A DNA stretch of 64,000 bases from an uncultured Flavihumibacter sp. Lineage in GTDB: Bacteria > Bacteroidota > Bacteroidia > Chitinophagales > Chitinophagaceae. Position numbers and translations under genes: made by a program. Below are positions 16,773-25,669 of this stretch, one piece after another (position 1 is the first letter of the stretch; every line of letters begins with the position of its first letter). The DNA lies in contig CABHOY010000038.1 of assembly GCA_902168105.1 (NCBI GenBank), positions 1 to 64,000 on the forward strand, given 5' to 3'. The notes below the pieces were generated by a model, which was not told where the DNA came from, made no database searches, and saw nothing but the letters and a program-made list of their open reading frames with translations.

Positions 16773-17348
16773 ATGCAACCATTCACCTTCCGCCACAAGC
16801 TGCTGCTTGCGATATTATGCTGCCTTGCCGCCACACAGGGTTACTCGCAGGACCGCCTGAAGACATTTAAAGACAGTTCGGGTATCAGCATCTATAGCAT
16901 TTACCGGGGCGATACCCTGCTTATTCAATGCGATACCGCCTTTATATTGAATAAGACCACCTTTAACATCTATAAGAAGTTCTATGATAAAACCCGCCAG
17001 GGCACCAGCTCTTTTAAGGGTATCATGGACAGTTACGAAAGTATGATCCACCAGCAGGATACCATGCTGCGACAAAAGGAATTCTATTACCAGCAGCTGA
17101 AACAGCAGTTTGACTCTTTGTCGGGCAGCTCACTCGCTTTCATGGATAGGACCAGCTTAAGCCTTCAGGGTATCTCCTCCTCACTGGATAAAGCCACCAG
17201 CAGCCTCGTGGAAACACAAAAGCTACTGGAAGGCTCCCGTAAGATGCTGGAAGAAGAACGTAAAAAAAGGAATTCCAGGGCCCTTAAATTCGGGATCGGA
17301 GGCGCAGTAATAGGTGCGCTTGTCGCTGCACTCATTGCGGGTAATTAG
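16773..17348 (+). CDS. Exported coiled-coil protein with C-terminal glycine-rich membrane helix
   Basis: Not recognised as a named family. Of 191 residues, 1-25 form a signal peptide (ending TQGYSQ), about 30-70 are beta-rich (GISIYSIYRGDTLLIQCD), and about 80-165 are coiled coil. A basic stretch (EEERKKRNSR) then leads into a Gly/Ala membrane helix, GIGGAVIGALVAALIAG, near residues 173-189. Such a tail could be an inner-membrane anchor with the coiled coil in the periplasm. With the preceding gene (14-bp gap) it would form a pair of facing coiled-coil envelope proteins. Spanin-like or scaffold roles are possible but unproven. Confidence 0.7.
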   Translation: MQPFTFRHKLLLAILCCLAATQGYSQDRLKTFKDSSGISIYSIYRGDTLLIQCDTAFILNKTTFNIYKKFYDKTRQGTSSFKGIMDSYESMIHQQDTMLRQKEFYYQQLKQQFDSLSGSSLAFMDRTSLSLQGISSSLDKATSSLVETQKLLEGSRKMLEEERKKRNSRALKFGIGGAVIGALVAALIAGN

Positions 17349-17372
17349 GGCTATAAGCCTTAATTACTCACA
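17341..17372 (+). terminator. Probable terminator after the coiled-coil gene pair
   Basis: A 12-bp stem (gtaattagggct, 17341-17352, with agccttaattac, 17356-17367; one G-U pair) has a 3-base loop and overlaps the stop codon. A T run comes only after a few bases (17373 on), so strength is uncertain. Confidence 0.5.
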
Positions 17373-17410
17373 TTTTTAATTAACTTGCCTCATTTACCAT
17401 CGTACTGTGG

Positions 17411-18289
17411 ATGAAGGCTATATCTATCTATAATATCTCAAAGCTGTCTGATGTCTTTTCACTTGCTGATAGGAATGAAGATTTTCTTTTCATCGGGGAA
17501 GAAAACTATATTCCCGCCATAGAAGTGCCTTTCAGAACAGATGCATACGCCATTGCCTTCCTGAAAAGAGGCCAGCTGAATGTGACCGTCGGATTAAGTT
17601 CAGGTGTCATTACCGGTCCCTGCCTGCTTACCATGCCACCATACGTTATACGCAGCATCAACAAAGTGGAAAGTAATCCTCTGCTGGACCTGATCCTCTT
17701 CAAAGAAGCCTTCTTTCTGAAAAACCAGTCCGATATCTTTTCCCTGCTGAAGTATAGTTTTTTCGAAAATGAAGATTCTCACATCATTCCATTACCGGAA
17801 GAACAGATTGAAAAGTTCTCCACTATCTATAACCTGCTACGTACCACTGTCCATGAAGGGCACCTTCACGCCGGTACGATCATCAGGAGTTACCTGAACG
17901 TCCTGCTTTGTGAAACAGACGTTACCGCGTCCCGGGTAACAAAGGTCAATACCAGCACTGCCACAAGGACCAATCCCCTGCTGGCCAATTTCAAGAACCT
18001 GCTTGCTAAAGAAGTTTTACAGCAACACTCCGTCAGGTTCTACGCATCTCACCTAAACGTAACGCCTAAACACCTTTCCGAAGTTATAAAAGAACTGACC
18101 GGCCGTACTGCCGGAGAATGGATCGACCAGACCCTCGTTCTCGAAGCCAAAGTGTTACTACAACGAAAAGACCTGAGTATCTCCCAGATAAGCGACCTCC
18201 TTAACTTCACCGACCAATCCGTTTTTGGTAAATTCTTCAAAGTTAATACCGGCATGTCGCCTCTCTCCTACCGTAATACGCTTACCTGA
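17411..18289 (+). CDS. AraC-family transcriptional regulator
   Basis: A 292-residue regulator. The N-terminal half (about 1-170) resembles the cupin-like ligand domain of AraC proteins (FRTDAYAIAFLKRGQLNV). The C-terminal 100 residues contain two helix-turn-helix motifs: HSVRFYASHLNVTPKHLSEV and LSISQISDLLNFTDQSVFGK, with the AraC signature FFKVNTGMSPLSYR at the end. It stands alone downstream of the coiled-coil gene pair and upstream of a TetR-led efflux operon on the same strand, separated by 155 bp. Which genes it controls cannot be told from sequence. Confidence 0.88.
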   Translation: MKAISIYNISKLSDVFSLADRNEDFLFIGEENYIPAIEVPFRTDAYAIAFLKRGQLNVTVGLSSGVITGPCLLTMPPYVIRSINKVESNPLLDLILFKEAFFLKNQSDIFSLLKYSFFENEDSHIIPLPEEQIEKFSTIYNLLRTTVHEGHLHAGTIIRSYLNVLLCETDVTASRVTKVNTSTATRTNPLLANFKNLLAKEVLQQHSVRFYASHLNVTPKHLSEVIKELTGRTAGEWIDQTLVLEAKVLLQRKDLSISQISDLLNFTDQSVFGKFFKVNTGMSPLSYRNTLT

Positions 18290-18369
18290 CCGTTAGTATA
18301 CATCCTTCACCGCTATCCGGACCAAAACGTCCGCGTAATGAACCAATCTCTCCCCCGAACCCGAGAAAT

Positions 18370-18429
18370 TGACAAAACTGTCCGTCATTCCGCCCTTGCC
18401 CGGCGCTTCTTTCTGTGTGACCTTTGTCA
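18370..18429. promoter_or_regulatory. Inverted repeats upstream of the TetR efflux operon
   Basis: TGAC-CTTT-GTCA is a perfect 4-bp-arm dyad at 18418-18429, 15 bp before the tetR start. A related site with TGACAAA starts at 18370 and contains GACA-AAAC-TGTC (18371-18382). The downstream site overlaps a weak -7-like box (GACCTTTG). They could be operators for the TetR protein; arms this short can occur by chance. Confidence 0.35.
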
Positions 18430-18444
18430 TAACGATCTAAGACA

Positions 18445-19074
18445 ATGAAAGAGCAGAAAAATCATAACAAACACTTACTTCTGGCTACGGCAGAAGCAAT
18501 GTTTGCAGAAAATGGTTACGAGGGAACGACCGTTAGGGACATTGCAGCCAAAGCAGAGACCAATGCGGCCCTTATATATTATCACTTTGAGTCCAAAGAG
18601 CAATTGTACAGATCCATCTTCGAACGGAAATTCCGTTTGCTGGATGAATCACTGAAGGCTTTACGCGTAAATTCTGAAGCCAGCACCCTGGAAAAACTGG
18701 AAAAGTATATATCAGTTTACGTTGCCAACATCAGGGATAATTTTTATTTCTACCGCATTCTGAACAGTGAGCTCTTCTCTTTCAGGGACTATTTCTTTAA
18801 GAATGTGATCTTAAATAATGCAAAATCAATCGTCAGTATATTCAGGGAAGTGATAGGAGAAGGTATTGCCAAAAAAGAATTCCGCAACGTGGACGCCGAT
18901 CTCTTTTTAATGACACTATTCCACTTGTTGCATCAGGTCATCGGCAAGTCGCCGCTTGCCAGTGAATTGCTCAACCTGGAAGAAATAGCAGAAGAACAGA
19001 CTGTAGACCGCATCAGAAACTTCATTCATAATCAGCTCTGCCTTCCACACACCTCCTTGTCACATCAGCATTAA
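18445..19074 (+). CDS. TetR/AcrR-family transcriptional regulator
   Basis: A 209-residue regulator with the classical TetR N-terminal helix-turn-helix (about 8-55: AEAMFAENGYEGTTVRDIAA followed by ALIYYHFESKEQLY). The C-terminal helical ligand and dimer domain resembles those of multidrug and CecR-like repressors. It is the first gene of a four-gene operon with TolC, HlyD and MFS components (gaps of 17, 37 and 4 bp), so it probably represses this efflux pump and releases it when a pump substrate binds. No ligand can be named. Confidence 0.92.
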   Translation: MKEQKNHNKHLLLATAEAMFAENGYEGTTVRDIAAKAETNAALIYYHFESKEQLYRSIFERKFRLLDESLKALRVNSEASTLEKLEKYISVYVANIRDNFYFYRILNSELFSFRDYFFKNVILNNAKSIVSIFREVIGEGIAKKEFRNVDADLFLMTLFHLLHQVIGKSPLASELLNLEEIAEEQTVDRIRNFIHNQLCLPHTSLSHQH

Positions 19075-19091
19075 TTAAAGCATCAGTTACC

Positions 19092-20417
19092 ATGAAAAGT
19101 ATAGTTAAACAGGCTCTTACTGCCCTGTCGGCGATCGTATTCTCGCTACCTTCGTTTGCGCAGGATTCCATCTATAAAATGTCTTTACAGGATGTACTGC
19201 AGCTGGCAAAGCAAAAGAACCGGCAGATCAGTATTTCACAGACAGAAGAAGATGCCGTGAACGCAGAGCTCAGGGATGCAAAGATCAGCAAGCTTCCTTA
19301 TGTAGGTATAAACGGCAGTTATCAGCGCTTCAGCAAAGTGACGCTTTATGACGGCGGACTGTCCGACGGACATTCCATAACCCGTCCTCCCACAGCCAAC
19401 AGCGCAGCCCTGGGCATGGAGTCTTCCATAACTATATTTGCCGGTGGCAGACAAAATGCCGCTATCAGGGAACAACAGATCAGAAAGGACCTGGCGTCTC
19501 TAAATACACTCGATCTGTCCGGTAACATATTCCTTCAGGCCATATCCGCTTACCTTAACATTATACGGTTGACAGAACAGGATACCGTTATCACCGAACA
19601 GATAAGACGTGCGGAAACACGCGTTAAAAATATAGATGCGCTTTTCAGGAACCAGCGGGTAACCAGGAGTGATCTGTTGAGAGCACAGCTTATCCTGGAT
19701 AATCAGCGCTTAAGCCGTGAGCAGAATGAAAACGACCTTGCTATTGCTATTACCAGGCTGAATGTTCTTTTGGACCTGCCTGAACATGCGCAGATCATTC
19801 CAACAGATTCCGTAAGTGGTGAAAAGCCGTCAACCACCTCGCTCGCAACACTTGTGAGCAATGCACATGAAACATCCTATGCAGTATTAAGGTCCCAACA
19901 GCAACAGAAGCTGCTGGAGAACAGGATCAAAGCTATCAGAGGCGCTTATCTGCCTACCTTACAGGCTTTTTCCGCCTACGGTATCAACTATCCTAACCAG
20001 TTCATGTTCCCGCCGGTCGACCAGGCATTGTCAGTTGGATTTATCGGAATAAGGGCCCAGTATGCACTCTCGTCAATATATCATAATAAGGATAAGGAAA
20101 AGGCGGCAAAGATCCGTCTGAGTGCATTACAAACACAGGAATCGGCCATCAGGGATGATGCAAACCAGGAAGCTAACGCTTTGCACATCAAATACAATGA
20201 ATCTCTTCACAGGATAACGGTCGCCGAATCTTCTATAGCTCAAGCCAGCGCCAACTATAAGATCGTTAGCGCCAAATACTTTAATCAACTGGCACTGCTC
20301 ACCGATCTGCTCGATGCGGACAACCTTTACCTGGAGTCAAAATATAATCTTATCAGATCTCAGACAGACGCTCTGGCCTTTTACTACAGACTATTGTATA
20401 CAACCGGTAAACTCTGA
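19092..20417 (+). CDS. TolC-family outer-membrane efflux protein
   Basis: Outer-membrane exit duct of the tripartite pump. The 441-residue protein starts with a signal peptide (1-23, PSFAQ) and then has the duplicated OEP helical hairpins of TolC (LQDVLQLAKQKNRQISISQ near the start, and the second half with YNESLHRITVAESSIAQA). It lies 17 bp after tetR and is followed by the periplasmic adaptor and MFS permease genes, a complete EmrAB-TolC-type set. Length and helix-strand pattern are normal. Confidence 0.9.
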   Translation: MKSIVKQALTALSAIVFSLPSFAQDSIYKMSLQDVLQLAKQKNRQISISQTEEDAVNAELRDAKISKLPYVGINGSYQRFSKVTLYDGGLSDGHSITRPPTANSAALGMESSITIFAGGRQNAAIREQQIRKDLASLNTLDLSGNIFLQAISAYLNIIRLTEQDTVITEQIRRAETRVKNIDALFRNQRVTRSDLLRAQLILDNQRLSREQNENDLAIAITRLNVLLDLPEHAQIIPTDSVSGEKPSTTSLATLVSNAHETSYAVLRSQQQQKLLENRIKAIRGAYLPTLQAFSAYGINYPNQFMFPPVDQALSVGFIGIRAQYALSSIYHNKDKEKAAKIRLSALQTQESAIRDDANQEANALHIKYNESLHRITVAESSIAQASANYKIVSAKYFNQLALLTDLLDADNLYLESKYNLIRSQTDALAFYYRLLYTTGKL

Positions 20418-20454
20418 TCAATATTCCTTTCATTAAACTCTTAAACCTTAAGAT

Positions 20455-21498
20455 ATGTCACAAACAGCCAATAAAACCGGAAAAAAGATCAGCCAGATCA
20501 TAATGACCACCATTGCGGTCACTATAATCATCATAGCCCTTATCTATTTCTATAAGATGTTCAGAAGAGCAAAACAATTTGAAGAAACTAACGATGCACA
20601 GGTAGAAGCATATATCAACCCTGTTTCAGCAAGAGCAGCGGGATATATCCAAACGATATTATTTGAAGAGAACGAATGGGTTGACAAGGGGGATACCCTG
20701 GTGATACTGGATGACAGGGAATACAAGAACAAGGTACAGGAAGCAGAAGCTGCATTACAAGACTCATACGCTCAGCAGGAAGTACTGGCAGCCAGTATCG
20801 CCGCGGCCCAATCGGGTACGCTTATCAACAAAGATCAGATCTCCTCTTCAAAAGCCAGGTTATGGCAACAACAACAGGATATCAAAAGGTATGAGAACCT
20901 GATGAAGGAAGAAGCAGCCACCGGTGCGGAATACGAACAGGTAAAGGCCCGTTACGATGTGGCGGTAAGCGACTTCAGTGCTGCGAACAACACTCTTAAA
21001 ACAAGCTATTCAAAAATTGAAGAACTGAAAAGCAGAGAGGCGCTCCTGGCTGCAGATCAGAAAAGGAAACAAACTATACTGGAATTCGCACGCATCAACC
21101 TCGGATACACCGTGATCACCGCTCCCTATAGCGGCCGCCTGGGCAGAAAAGTGATCCAGGAAGGACAACAGATCCAGGCAGGACAGCCACTGGTTTCTAT
21201 CGTGAACGAAAAGAACAAATGGGTCATCGCTAACTTCAAAGAAACACAGATGTCGGCTATGATGGAAGGTAAAACAGTGGATATAACGATCGATGCTATC
21301 CCCGGTAAAGTGTTCAAAGGCTATATAGCCTCTATATCCCCTAGTACAGGCGCTAAATTCTCACTTTTACCTCCAGACAACTCAACTGGTAATTTTGTAA
21401 AGATCACCCAACGTATACCGGTAAAAATAGCCTTTACTGATACTGCACTTGCTGAAGTTAAGGTTGGCATGAATGCACTCATTACCGTTAAAAAATAG
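20455..21498 (+). CDS. HlyD/EmrA-family periplasmic adaptor
   Basis: Membrane-fusion protein of the pump. The 347-residue protein has an N-terminal transmembrane helix (about 15-34), a biotinyl-lipoyl half-motif (ARAAGYIQTILFEENEWVDKG, about 58-78), a coiled-coil hairpin (about 85-205), and the second lipoyl half with a beta-barrel region (VITAPYSGRLGR...IQEGQQI). The pattern matches EmrA, which pairs with DHA2-family MFS pumps; the next gene encodes such a permease. It bridges the permease to the TolC duct in the periplasm. Confidence 0.92.
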   Translation: MSQTANKTGKKISQIIMTTIAVTIIIIALIYFYKMFRRAKQFEETNDAQVEAYINPVSARAAGYIQTILFEENEWVDKGDTLVILDDREYKNKVQEAEAALQDSYAQQEVLAASIAAAQSGTLINKDQISSSKARLWQQQQDIKRYENLMKEEAATGAEYEQVKARYDVAVSDFSAANNTLKTSYSKIEELKSREALLAADQKRKQTILEFARINLGYTVITAPYSGRLGRKVIQEGQQIQAGQPLVSIVNEKNKWVIANFKETQMSAMMEGKTVDITIDAIPGKVFKGYIASISPSTGAKFSLLPPDNSTGNFVKITQRIPVKIAFTDTALAEVKVGMNALITVKK

Positions 21499-21502
21499 TA
21501 TC

Positions 21503-23101
21503 ATGAACGCACCGGACTTTTTCAAACCATGGATAAAGAAAAGGAAACTGGTCCTCTGGGTAGCCCTTTTCCTGATCCTACTCTCTGGCATCATCCAATT
21601 CGGGCTCTACGCACTTAATCAGAACTATGTAGTAAGCCACTTCGGTGCACAGCCGGAAGACATCACCCTGTCTTTACAGCTCACCTATGTCGGTATCCTG
21701 GCCATTTTACCTATTCAGTTCAGGTTCCTACGGTACTTTGAAAGAAGGTCCTACATGATCACCATTATCACTATCAGTATCTTACTCAGCATTGCCAGTC
21801 TGTATACGACCGATCTCTTCGTCTTTATGGTGCTGCGGTTACTGATAGGTATTGAGGTCGCCTGCATAGCAGGATCTATTCTAACGTTGTATTTTGCCAG
21901 TCTGCCTCCCGACAAAGCCACTGCCATCGGTTCTACTATATTTTATACAACGATACTTGGTAATGTCATTGTAGTCGGAGTATTGAGCGCCTGGGTGACC
22001 GATAACTATGACTGGCCGAATATTTATAAATACCTGACAGGTTACCAGGTCTTTACCCTGCTGCTCGTATTGCTGTTGCTGAAACCAAAAAGCGGCATGA
22101 AAAGGTATCCGCTGTATCAGGTAGACTGGTTTAGTTTTGTATCCTTGCTGGCTTTTGGCATCAGCATCGCATATACATTTATCTATGGGCCTAAATTCTA
22201 TTGGTTCACAGACCAGCGTATCATAACGTCAGCTTTCATAGCTTTTATGAGCGTTGGGATACTATACTATCGTCAAACAACATTAAAAAGACCATATCTC
22301 CATCCGGGAGTATTTAAATCCAAACAGTTCATTGTAGGGCTTCTTCTGCTGGTAGTGTACTTTGGTATAAAAGACAGCATCAATCTGATCTATGGATATT
22401 GCGCCACTATTGTAAGATGGGACACTTACAAAATTATGCGGCTGGCGGCAGTCAACTTTTCAGGTACGCTTATCTTTACCATCGTATCGTTGGTAATACT
22501 TGCCAGGAAACTTCCCTTCCGTGTGCTGTTTATTCCGGGATTAACGCTCCTGGCCATTTATCACATCTGGATGTACTCAATATTTACAACGGATATGTCT
22601 TTCTCTGATCTGGCCTGGCCAGTCTTTTTACAGGGTGCAGCATCGGGTTTGCTTTTCTTTCCTGTTATTGTTTACACCGTCTCCGGTTTGCCGCCGTATA
22701 CGGGTTTCACAGGGATCAGTATGGCTGCCATATCAAGGTTTATCACCGGCCTGAATAGCTTCGCGGGCTTTTACACTTTACAGCTATACTTTAATCAGCT
22801 GAACAAAGAAAGATTCCTGCGTAACATTACCAATCTGAATGATAACTTCTCGCAAAGGTTTAATCAGTTTGTACAAATGTTCCGTTCCAAAGGTTTCGCT
22901 GCTGATCAGGCGAACGCCCTGGCCCATACCAATATCAGCAGAGCCCTGACGGTACAGTCACAGCTAATGACAGATATGTATGTATTCAAACTCATGTTCA
23001 TTATTTCGGTATCAATGCTGATCATCGTTATAATAGCGCCATATGTTAACAGGTCCTTCCAATTCCTCTTTACGCCAAAAAACAGGCCTGCCATAAGGTA
23101 A
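21503..23101 (+). CDS. MFS multidrug transporter, DHA2/EmrB-like
   Basis: Inner-membrane permease of the efflux system, about 532 residues with some 14 predicted transmembrane helices, as in DHA2 members. The ATG at 21503 is four bases past the adaptor stop and starts MNAPDFFKPWIKK. The upstream ATG at 21473 would overlap the adaptor gene and adds no useful sequence, so I rejected it. The usual MFS motif A between helices 2 and 3 is weak (LRYFERRSY), which is common in Bacteroidota EmrB relatives. A large hydrophilic loop of about 70 residues lies before the last helix (about residues 440-505). The gene ends the tetR-led operon at a hairpin terminator. Confidence 0.88.
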   Translation: MNAPDFFKPWIKKRKLVLWVALFLILLSGIIQFGLYALNQNYVVSHFGAQPEDITLSLQLTYVGILAILPIQFRFLRYFERRSYMITIITISILLSIASLYTTDLFVFMVLRLLIGIEVACIAGSILTLYFASLPPDKATAIGSTIFYTTILGNVIVVGVLSAWVTDNYDWPNIYKYLTGYQVFTLLLVLLLLKPKSGMKRYPLYQVDWFSFVSLLAFGISIAYTFIYGPKFYWFTDQRIITSAFIAFMSVGILYYRQTTLKRPYLHPGVFKSKQFIVGLLLLVVYFGIKDSINLIYGYCATIVRWDTYKIMRLAAVNFSGTLIFTIVSLVILARKLPFRVLFIPGLTLLAIYHIWMYSIFTTDMSFSDLAWPVFLQGAASGLLFFPVIVYTVSGLPPYTGFTGISMAAISRFITGLNSFAGFYTLQLYFNQLNKERFLRNITNLNDNFSQRFNQFVQMFRSKGFAADQANALAHTNISRALTVQSQLMTDMYVFKLMFIISVSMLIIVIIAPYVNRSFQFLFTPKNRPAIR

Positions 23102-23137
23102 ATACAGCCACGCTATAACATTATAGCTACGGTAGTG

Positions 23138-23170
23138 AAAGCTATCCGCCATCCCGCGGATAGCTTTTCT
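23138..23170 (+). terminator. Rho-independent terminator of the efflux operon
   Basis: A perfect 12-bp stem (aaagctatccgc, 23138-23149, with 23156-23167) has a 6-base loop and is followed by T residues. A second small dyad, GCTATAA-CA-TTATAGC (23112-23127), precedes it. Confidence 0.88.
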
Positions 23171-23198
23171 CATTATTCCCAGATCGGCAATTCTAAAA

Positions 23199-23253
23199 AT
23201 TATGTAACTGGTTACGCAAATATTTCCTACATTTACGTAACCAGTTACATAAT
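23199..23253. promoter_or_regulatory. Paired operator upstream of the MarR-GNAT gene
   Basis: Two identical 18-bp sites in opposite orientation, 23199-23216 (attatgtaactggttacg) and 23236-23253, form a perfect inverted repeat around 19 bases. Each site contains its own dyad GTAAC-NN-GTTAC. A -7-like box, TACATTTA (23228-23235), lies between them, and the start codon is 21 bp after the right site. This placement fits autorepression by the MarR domain of the downstream gene. Confidence 0.75.
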
Positions 23254-23273
23254 TAACTACATAATCGCCAACT

Positions 23274-24224
23274 ATGAGCTTTTTTGATACTGTGGGCAAG
23301 TTTGCCGTAGGGAGCAGGCTTCGCTTATTAACAGAAAAAATAACAGAAGACGCCACGCAGATCTACCAGATGTATGGCGTAGATATGAACCCTAAATGGT
23401 TCCCCGTCTTCTATGTATTGTCACGTGGAGAAGCAATGACCATTACCGCCATTGCCAAAGAGATCGGGCACTCCCACCCTTCGGTGAGTAAGATCATCAG
23501 TGAAATGGTGGAAAAGGGACTTGTGAAAGAGAAAAAGGACAAGACAGACGGCCGCAGGAACATGGTCAGTCTTTCTGCCAAAGGCAAAGACATCAACGGT
23601 AAGATACAAGAGCAATACACCGACGTAAAAAACGCCATAGAAGCCATTTCTGCCAATACGCAGCACGACCTTTGGAAAGCCATTGCCGAATGGGAATTTC
23701 TGCTGGAACAGAAAAGCCTGTTACGCTGGGTGCAGGAACAGAAAAAGGAAAGGGAAAGCCAGAAAGTGAAGATCGTGGACTATCAGCCAGCCTATCAGCA
23801 GGCATTTAAAGACCTGAATGTCGAATGGATCTCCAAATATTTCAAGATGGAAGCAGCGGACTATAAGGCGCTTGACAATCCACAGGGGTATATCCTGGAG
23901 AACGGAGGTCACATCCTTGTCGCTTTATATGAAGATGTTCCGGTTGGTGTTTGTGCGCTCATCAAGATGAAAGACCCGGCATACGATTACGAACTGGCTA
24001 AAATGGCGGTCTCCCCTGCTGCTCAAGGCAAAAGTATCGGCTGGCTGCTTGGTAACGCCATCCTCGAAAAGGCTAGATCATTGGGTGCGACTAAAATATA
24101 CCTGGAAAGCAATACCATCCTGAAACCAGCTATTAATCTGTATTATAAATTAGGCTTTGAAAAGATAATCGGACATCCTTCTCCGTACGAACGCTGCAAT
24201 ATTCAGATGGAACGTCCATTGTAA
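23274..24224 (+). CDS. MarR-type regulator fused to GNAT acetyltransferase
   Basis: A 316-residue bifunctional protein. Residues about 30-150 form a winged helix of MarR type (AITAIAKEIGHSHPSVSKII, and the wing KEKKDKTDGRRNMVSLS). Residues about 165-316 are a GNAT domain with the acetyl-CoA loop AAQGKSIGWLLG and the C-terminal LYYKLGFEKI motif. Fusions of this sort are known across bacteria, and their acetyl acceptor is generally unidentified. The strongly symmetric operator pair just upstream suggests autoregulation. A 69-residue gene follows after 27 bp in the same transcript, and a predicted reductase follows it. Confidence 0.9.
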   Translation: MSFFDTVGKFAVGSRLRLLTEKITEDATQIYQMYGVDMNPKWFPVFYVLSRGEAMTITAIAKEIGHSHPSVSKIISEMVEKGLVKEKKDKTDGRRNMVSLSAKGKDINGKIQEQYTDVKNAIEAISANTQHDLWKAIAEWEFLLEQKSLLRWVQEQKKERESQKVKIVDYQPAYQQAFKDLNVEWISKYFKMEAADYKALDNPQGYILENGGHILVALYEDVPVGVCALIKMKDPAYDYELAKMAVSPAAQGKSIGWLLGNAILEKARSLGATKIYLESNTILKPAINLYYKLGFEKIIGHPSPYERCNIQMERPL

Positions 24225-24251
24225 TCCGGTTTTTTTCGTTACATTCAGGGT

Positions 24252-24461
24252 ATGTCAAAATTTAAAGACGTCGTTGTAACGCTTTCCAAAAAGCACCCCG
24301 AAACAAGCGAGCCTGCACAGGCCGGACACACATTTGTTATCGGACAGCTTGGTAACAAGAAGAAATGGTATGAAATAGACTCTATACAATTAGACAAATT
24401 CAGCCAGGAAGACTTAAAGAAAGAACTGTTTAAGCTGTTGCATCCGCAAACACATCACTGA
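24252..24461 (+). CDS. Small hypothetical protein in the MarR-GNAT operon
   Basis: Not recognised. The 69-residue protein is soluble and lysine-rich, with an even mix of strands and helices: a beta-type centre (AGHTFVIGQLGNKKKWYEIDSI) and a C-terminal amphipathic helix (SQEDLKKELFKLL). It lies 27 bp after the MarR-GNAT stop, so co-transcription is likely, and it could be a substrate or partner of the acetyltransferase. The good start context and normal codon use support it being real. Confidence 0.65.
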   Translation: MSKFKDVVVTLSKKHPETSEPAQAGHTFVIGQLGNKKKWYEIDSIQLDKFSQEDLKKELFKLLHPQTHH

Positions 24462-24536
24462 TCGTAACGAACATACCCCGTTACATCCCTGCAAACTATA
24501 ATTTGTAGTTTGGAGCGTATCGTGTATTTTTCATGC

Positions 24537-25607
24537 ATGCAACGTAACAGTATCCTACTCTATGGGGCCAATGGCTATACCGGCGAATTAATAGCCCGGT
24601 ATGCCAGTCAGTATGGCCTGCAACCTATTCTCGCCGGCAGAAAAAAGACGGCTATAGAGGCCCTCGCAAAAGAACTCGGACTTCCTTTCCGCATTGTCGG
24701 ACTGGATGATAGCGCAGGCCTGCAAGCGGCACTGGAAGATATCTCCCTTGTTATACAGGCCGCAGGTCCTTATCATATCACGGCGCAACCCATGATCGAC
24801 GCCTGCATTGCTACAAAGACACATTACATTGACCTGAACGGCGACCTTGATGTATTTGAGTTACTGCAGGGTTATGATAAACAAGCGAAAGCAAAAGATA
24901 TCATGATACTTCCAGGCGCGGGCTTTGACGTCGTACCTACAGATTGCCTTGCCTTGTTCCTGAAACAGCAGCTACCCGACGCAGATCATCTGACAATTGC
25001 CTTTGCTGTAATCGGCAGCGCCTTGTCCCGTGGTACGTCGATCAGCACCCTGCACAAACTGGGCACTCCCGGCGTCACCAGGAAAAATGGGCGTATTACA
25101 TATGAGCCTATGGGTAAAAACGGGATGTCCGTTACATTCCCCGGCCATAAACACCCCGTGTTTGTAATGAGTATTCCCTGGGGAGATATCAGTACTGCTT
25201 ACTTCTCAACAGGCATTCCCAATATCGCTACCTATACTGCTGTCAATAAATCTGCCTGGTACTTCCTGAAAGCACAGTCCGTATTTAACTGGCTGCTGAA
25301 GACTTCTTTCATGCGCGGTATCATCATGGGCATTTTCAAAATGCAATCTGCCGGCCCTGATCAAACTGTACGCGATAAGGCTGTCAGTTATGTTCGCGGT
25401 AAAGTCACAAATGCAAAAGGAGCAACAGTAGAGGCAAGTATGGAGACACCTGAAGCCTATTCACTGACTGCCTTGTCCGTACTGATTATTTCAAAAAAGA
25501 TCATCAACGGCGACTACAAACCCGGTTATCAGACGCCCGCCAGTGCATACGGCCCCGACCTTATAATGGAAATCCCCGGTGTAAAACGGGAGATCATACA
25601 TAAATAA
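24537..25607 (+). CDS. Saccharopine dehydrogenase-like NAD(P)-binding reductase
   Basis: About 356 residues from the ATG at 24537, the best start because it places the Rossmann motif GANGYTG at residues 10-16. The frame also extends nine codons further to a TTG. The protein resembles the saccharopine dehydrogenase/trans-acting enoyl reductase group, with VIQAAGPYH and LPGAGFDVVPTD as further landmarks. Members reduce diverse substrates, including enoyl groups in lipid and polyketide synthesis; the substrate here is unknown. It is on the same strand as the MarR-GNAT gene, separated by 75 bp from the small gene, and converges on an alpha/beta hydrolase gene across a shared terminator. Confidence 0.85.
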   Translation: MQRNSILLYGANGYTGELIARYASQYGLQPILAGRKKTAIEALAKELGLPFRIVGLDDSAGLQAALEDISLVIQAAGPYHITAQPMIDACIATKTHYIDLNGDLDVFELLQGYDKQAKAKDIMILPGAGFDVVPTDCLALFLKQQLPDADHLTIAFAVIGSALSRGTSISTLHKLGTPGVTRKNGRITYEPMGKNGMSVTFPGHKHPVFVMSIPWGDISTAYFSTGIPNIATYTAVNKSAWYFLKAQSVFNWLLKTSFMRGIIMGIFKMQSAGPDQTVRDKAVSYVRGKVTNAKGATVEASMETPEAYSLTALSVLIISKKIINGDYKPGYQTPASAYGPDLIMEIPGVKREIIHK

Positions 25608-25612
25608 AAGCA

Positions 25613-25645
25613 ACAGGGCCGACCATAAGGTCAGCCCTGTATTTT
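25613..25645. terminator. Bidirectional terminator between convergent genes
   Basis: A 12-bp stem (25613-25624 with 25629-25640, acagggc-gacc) encloses the loop ataa. One position is C-A on the plus strand and G-U on the minus strand. A T run follows on the plus side, and T-rich sequence follows on the minus side. Confidence 0.8.
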
Positions 25646-25669
25646 TATGAAACATTAACCCCTAAAAGT

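Noticed and set aside
18445..23101. Efflux operon as a novel system
   Set aside because: TetR, TolC, EmrA-like adaptor and DHA2 permease form a standard tripartite pump layout.
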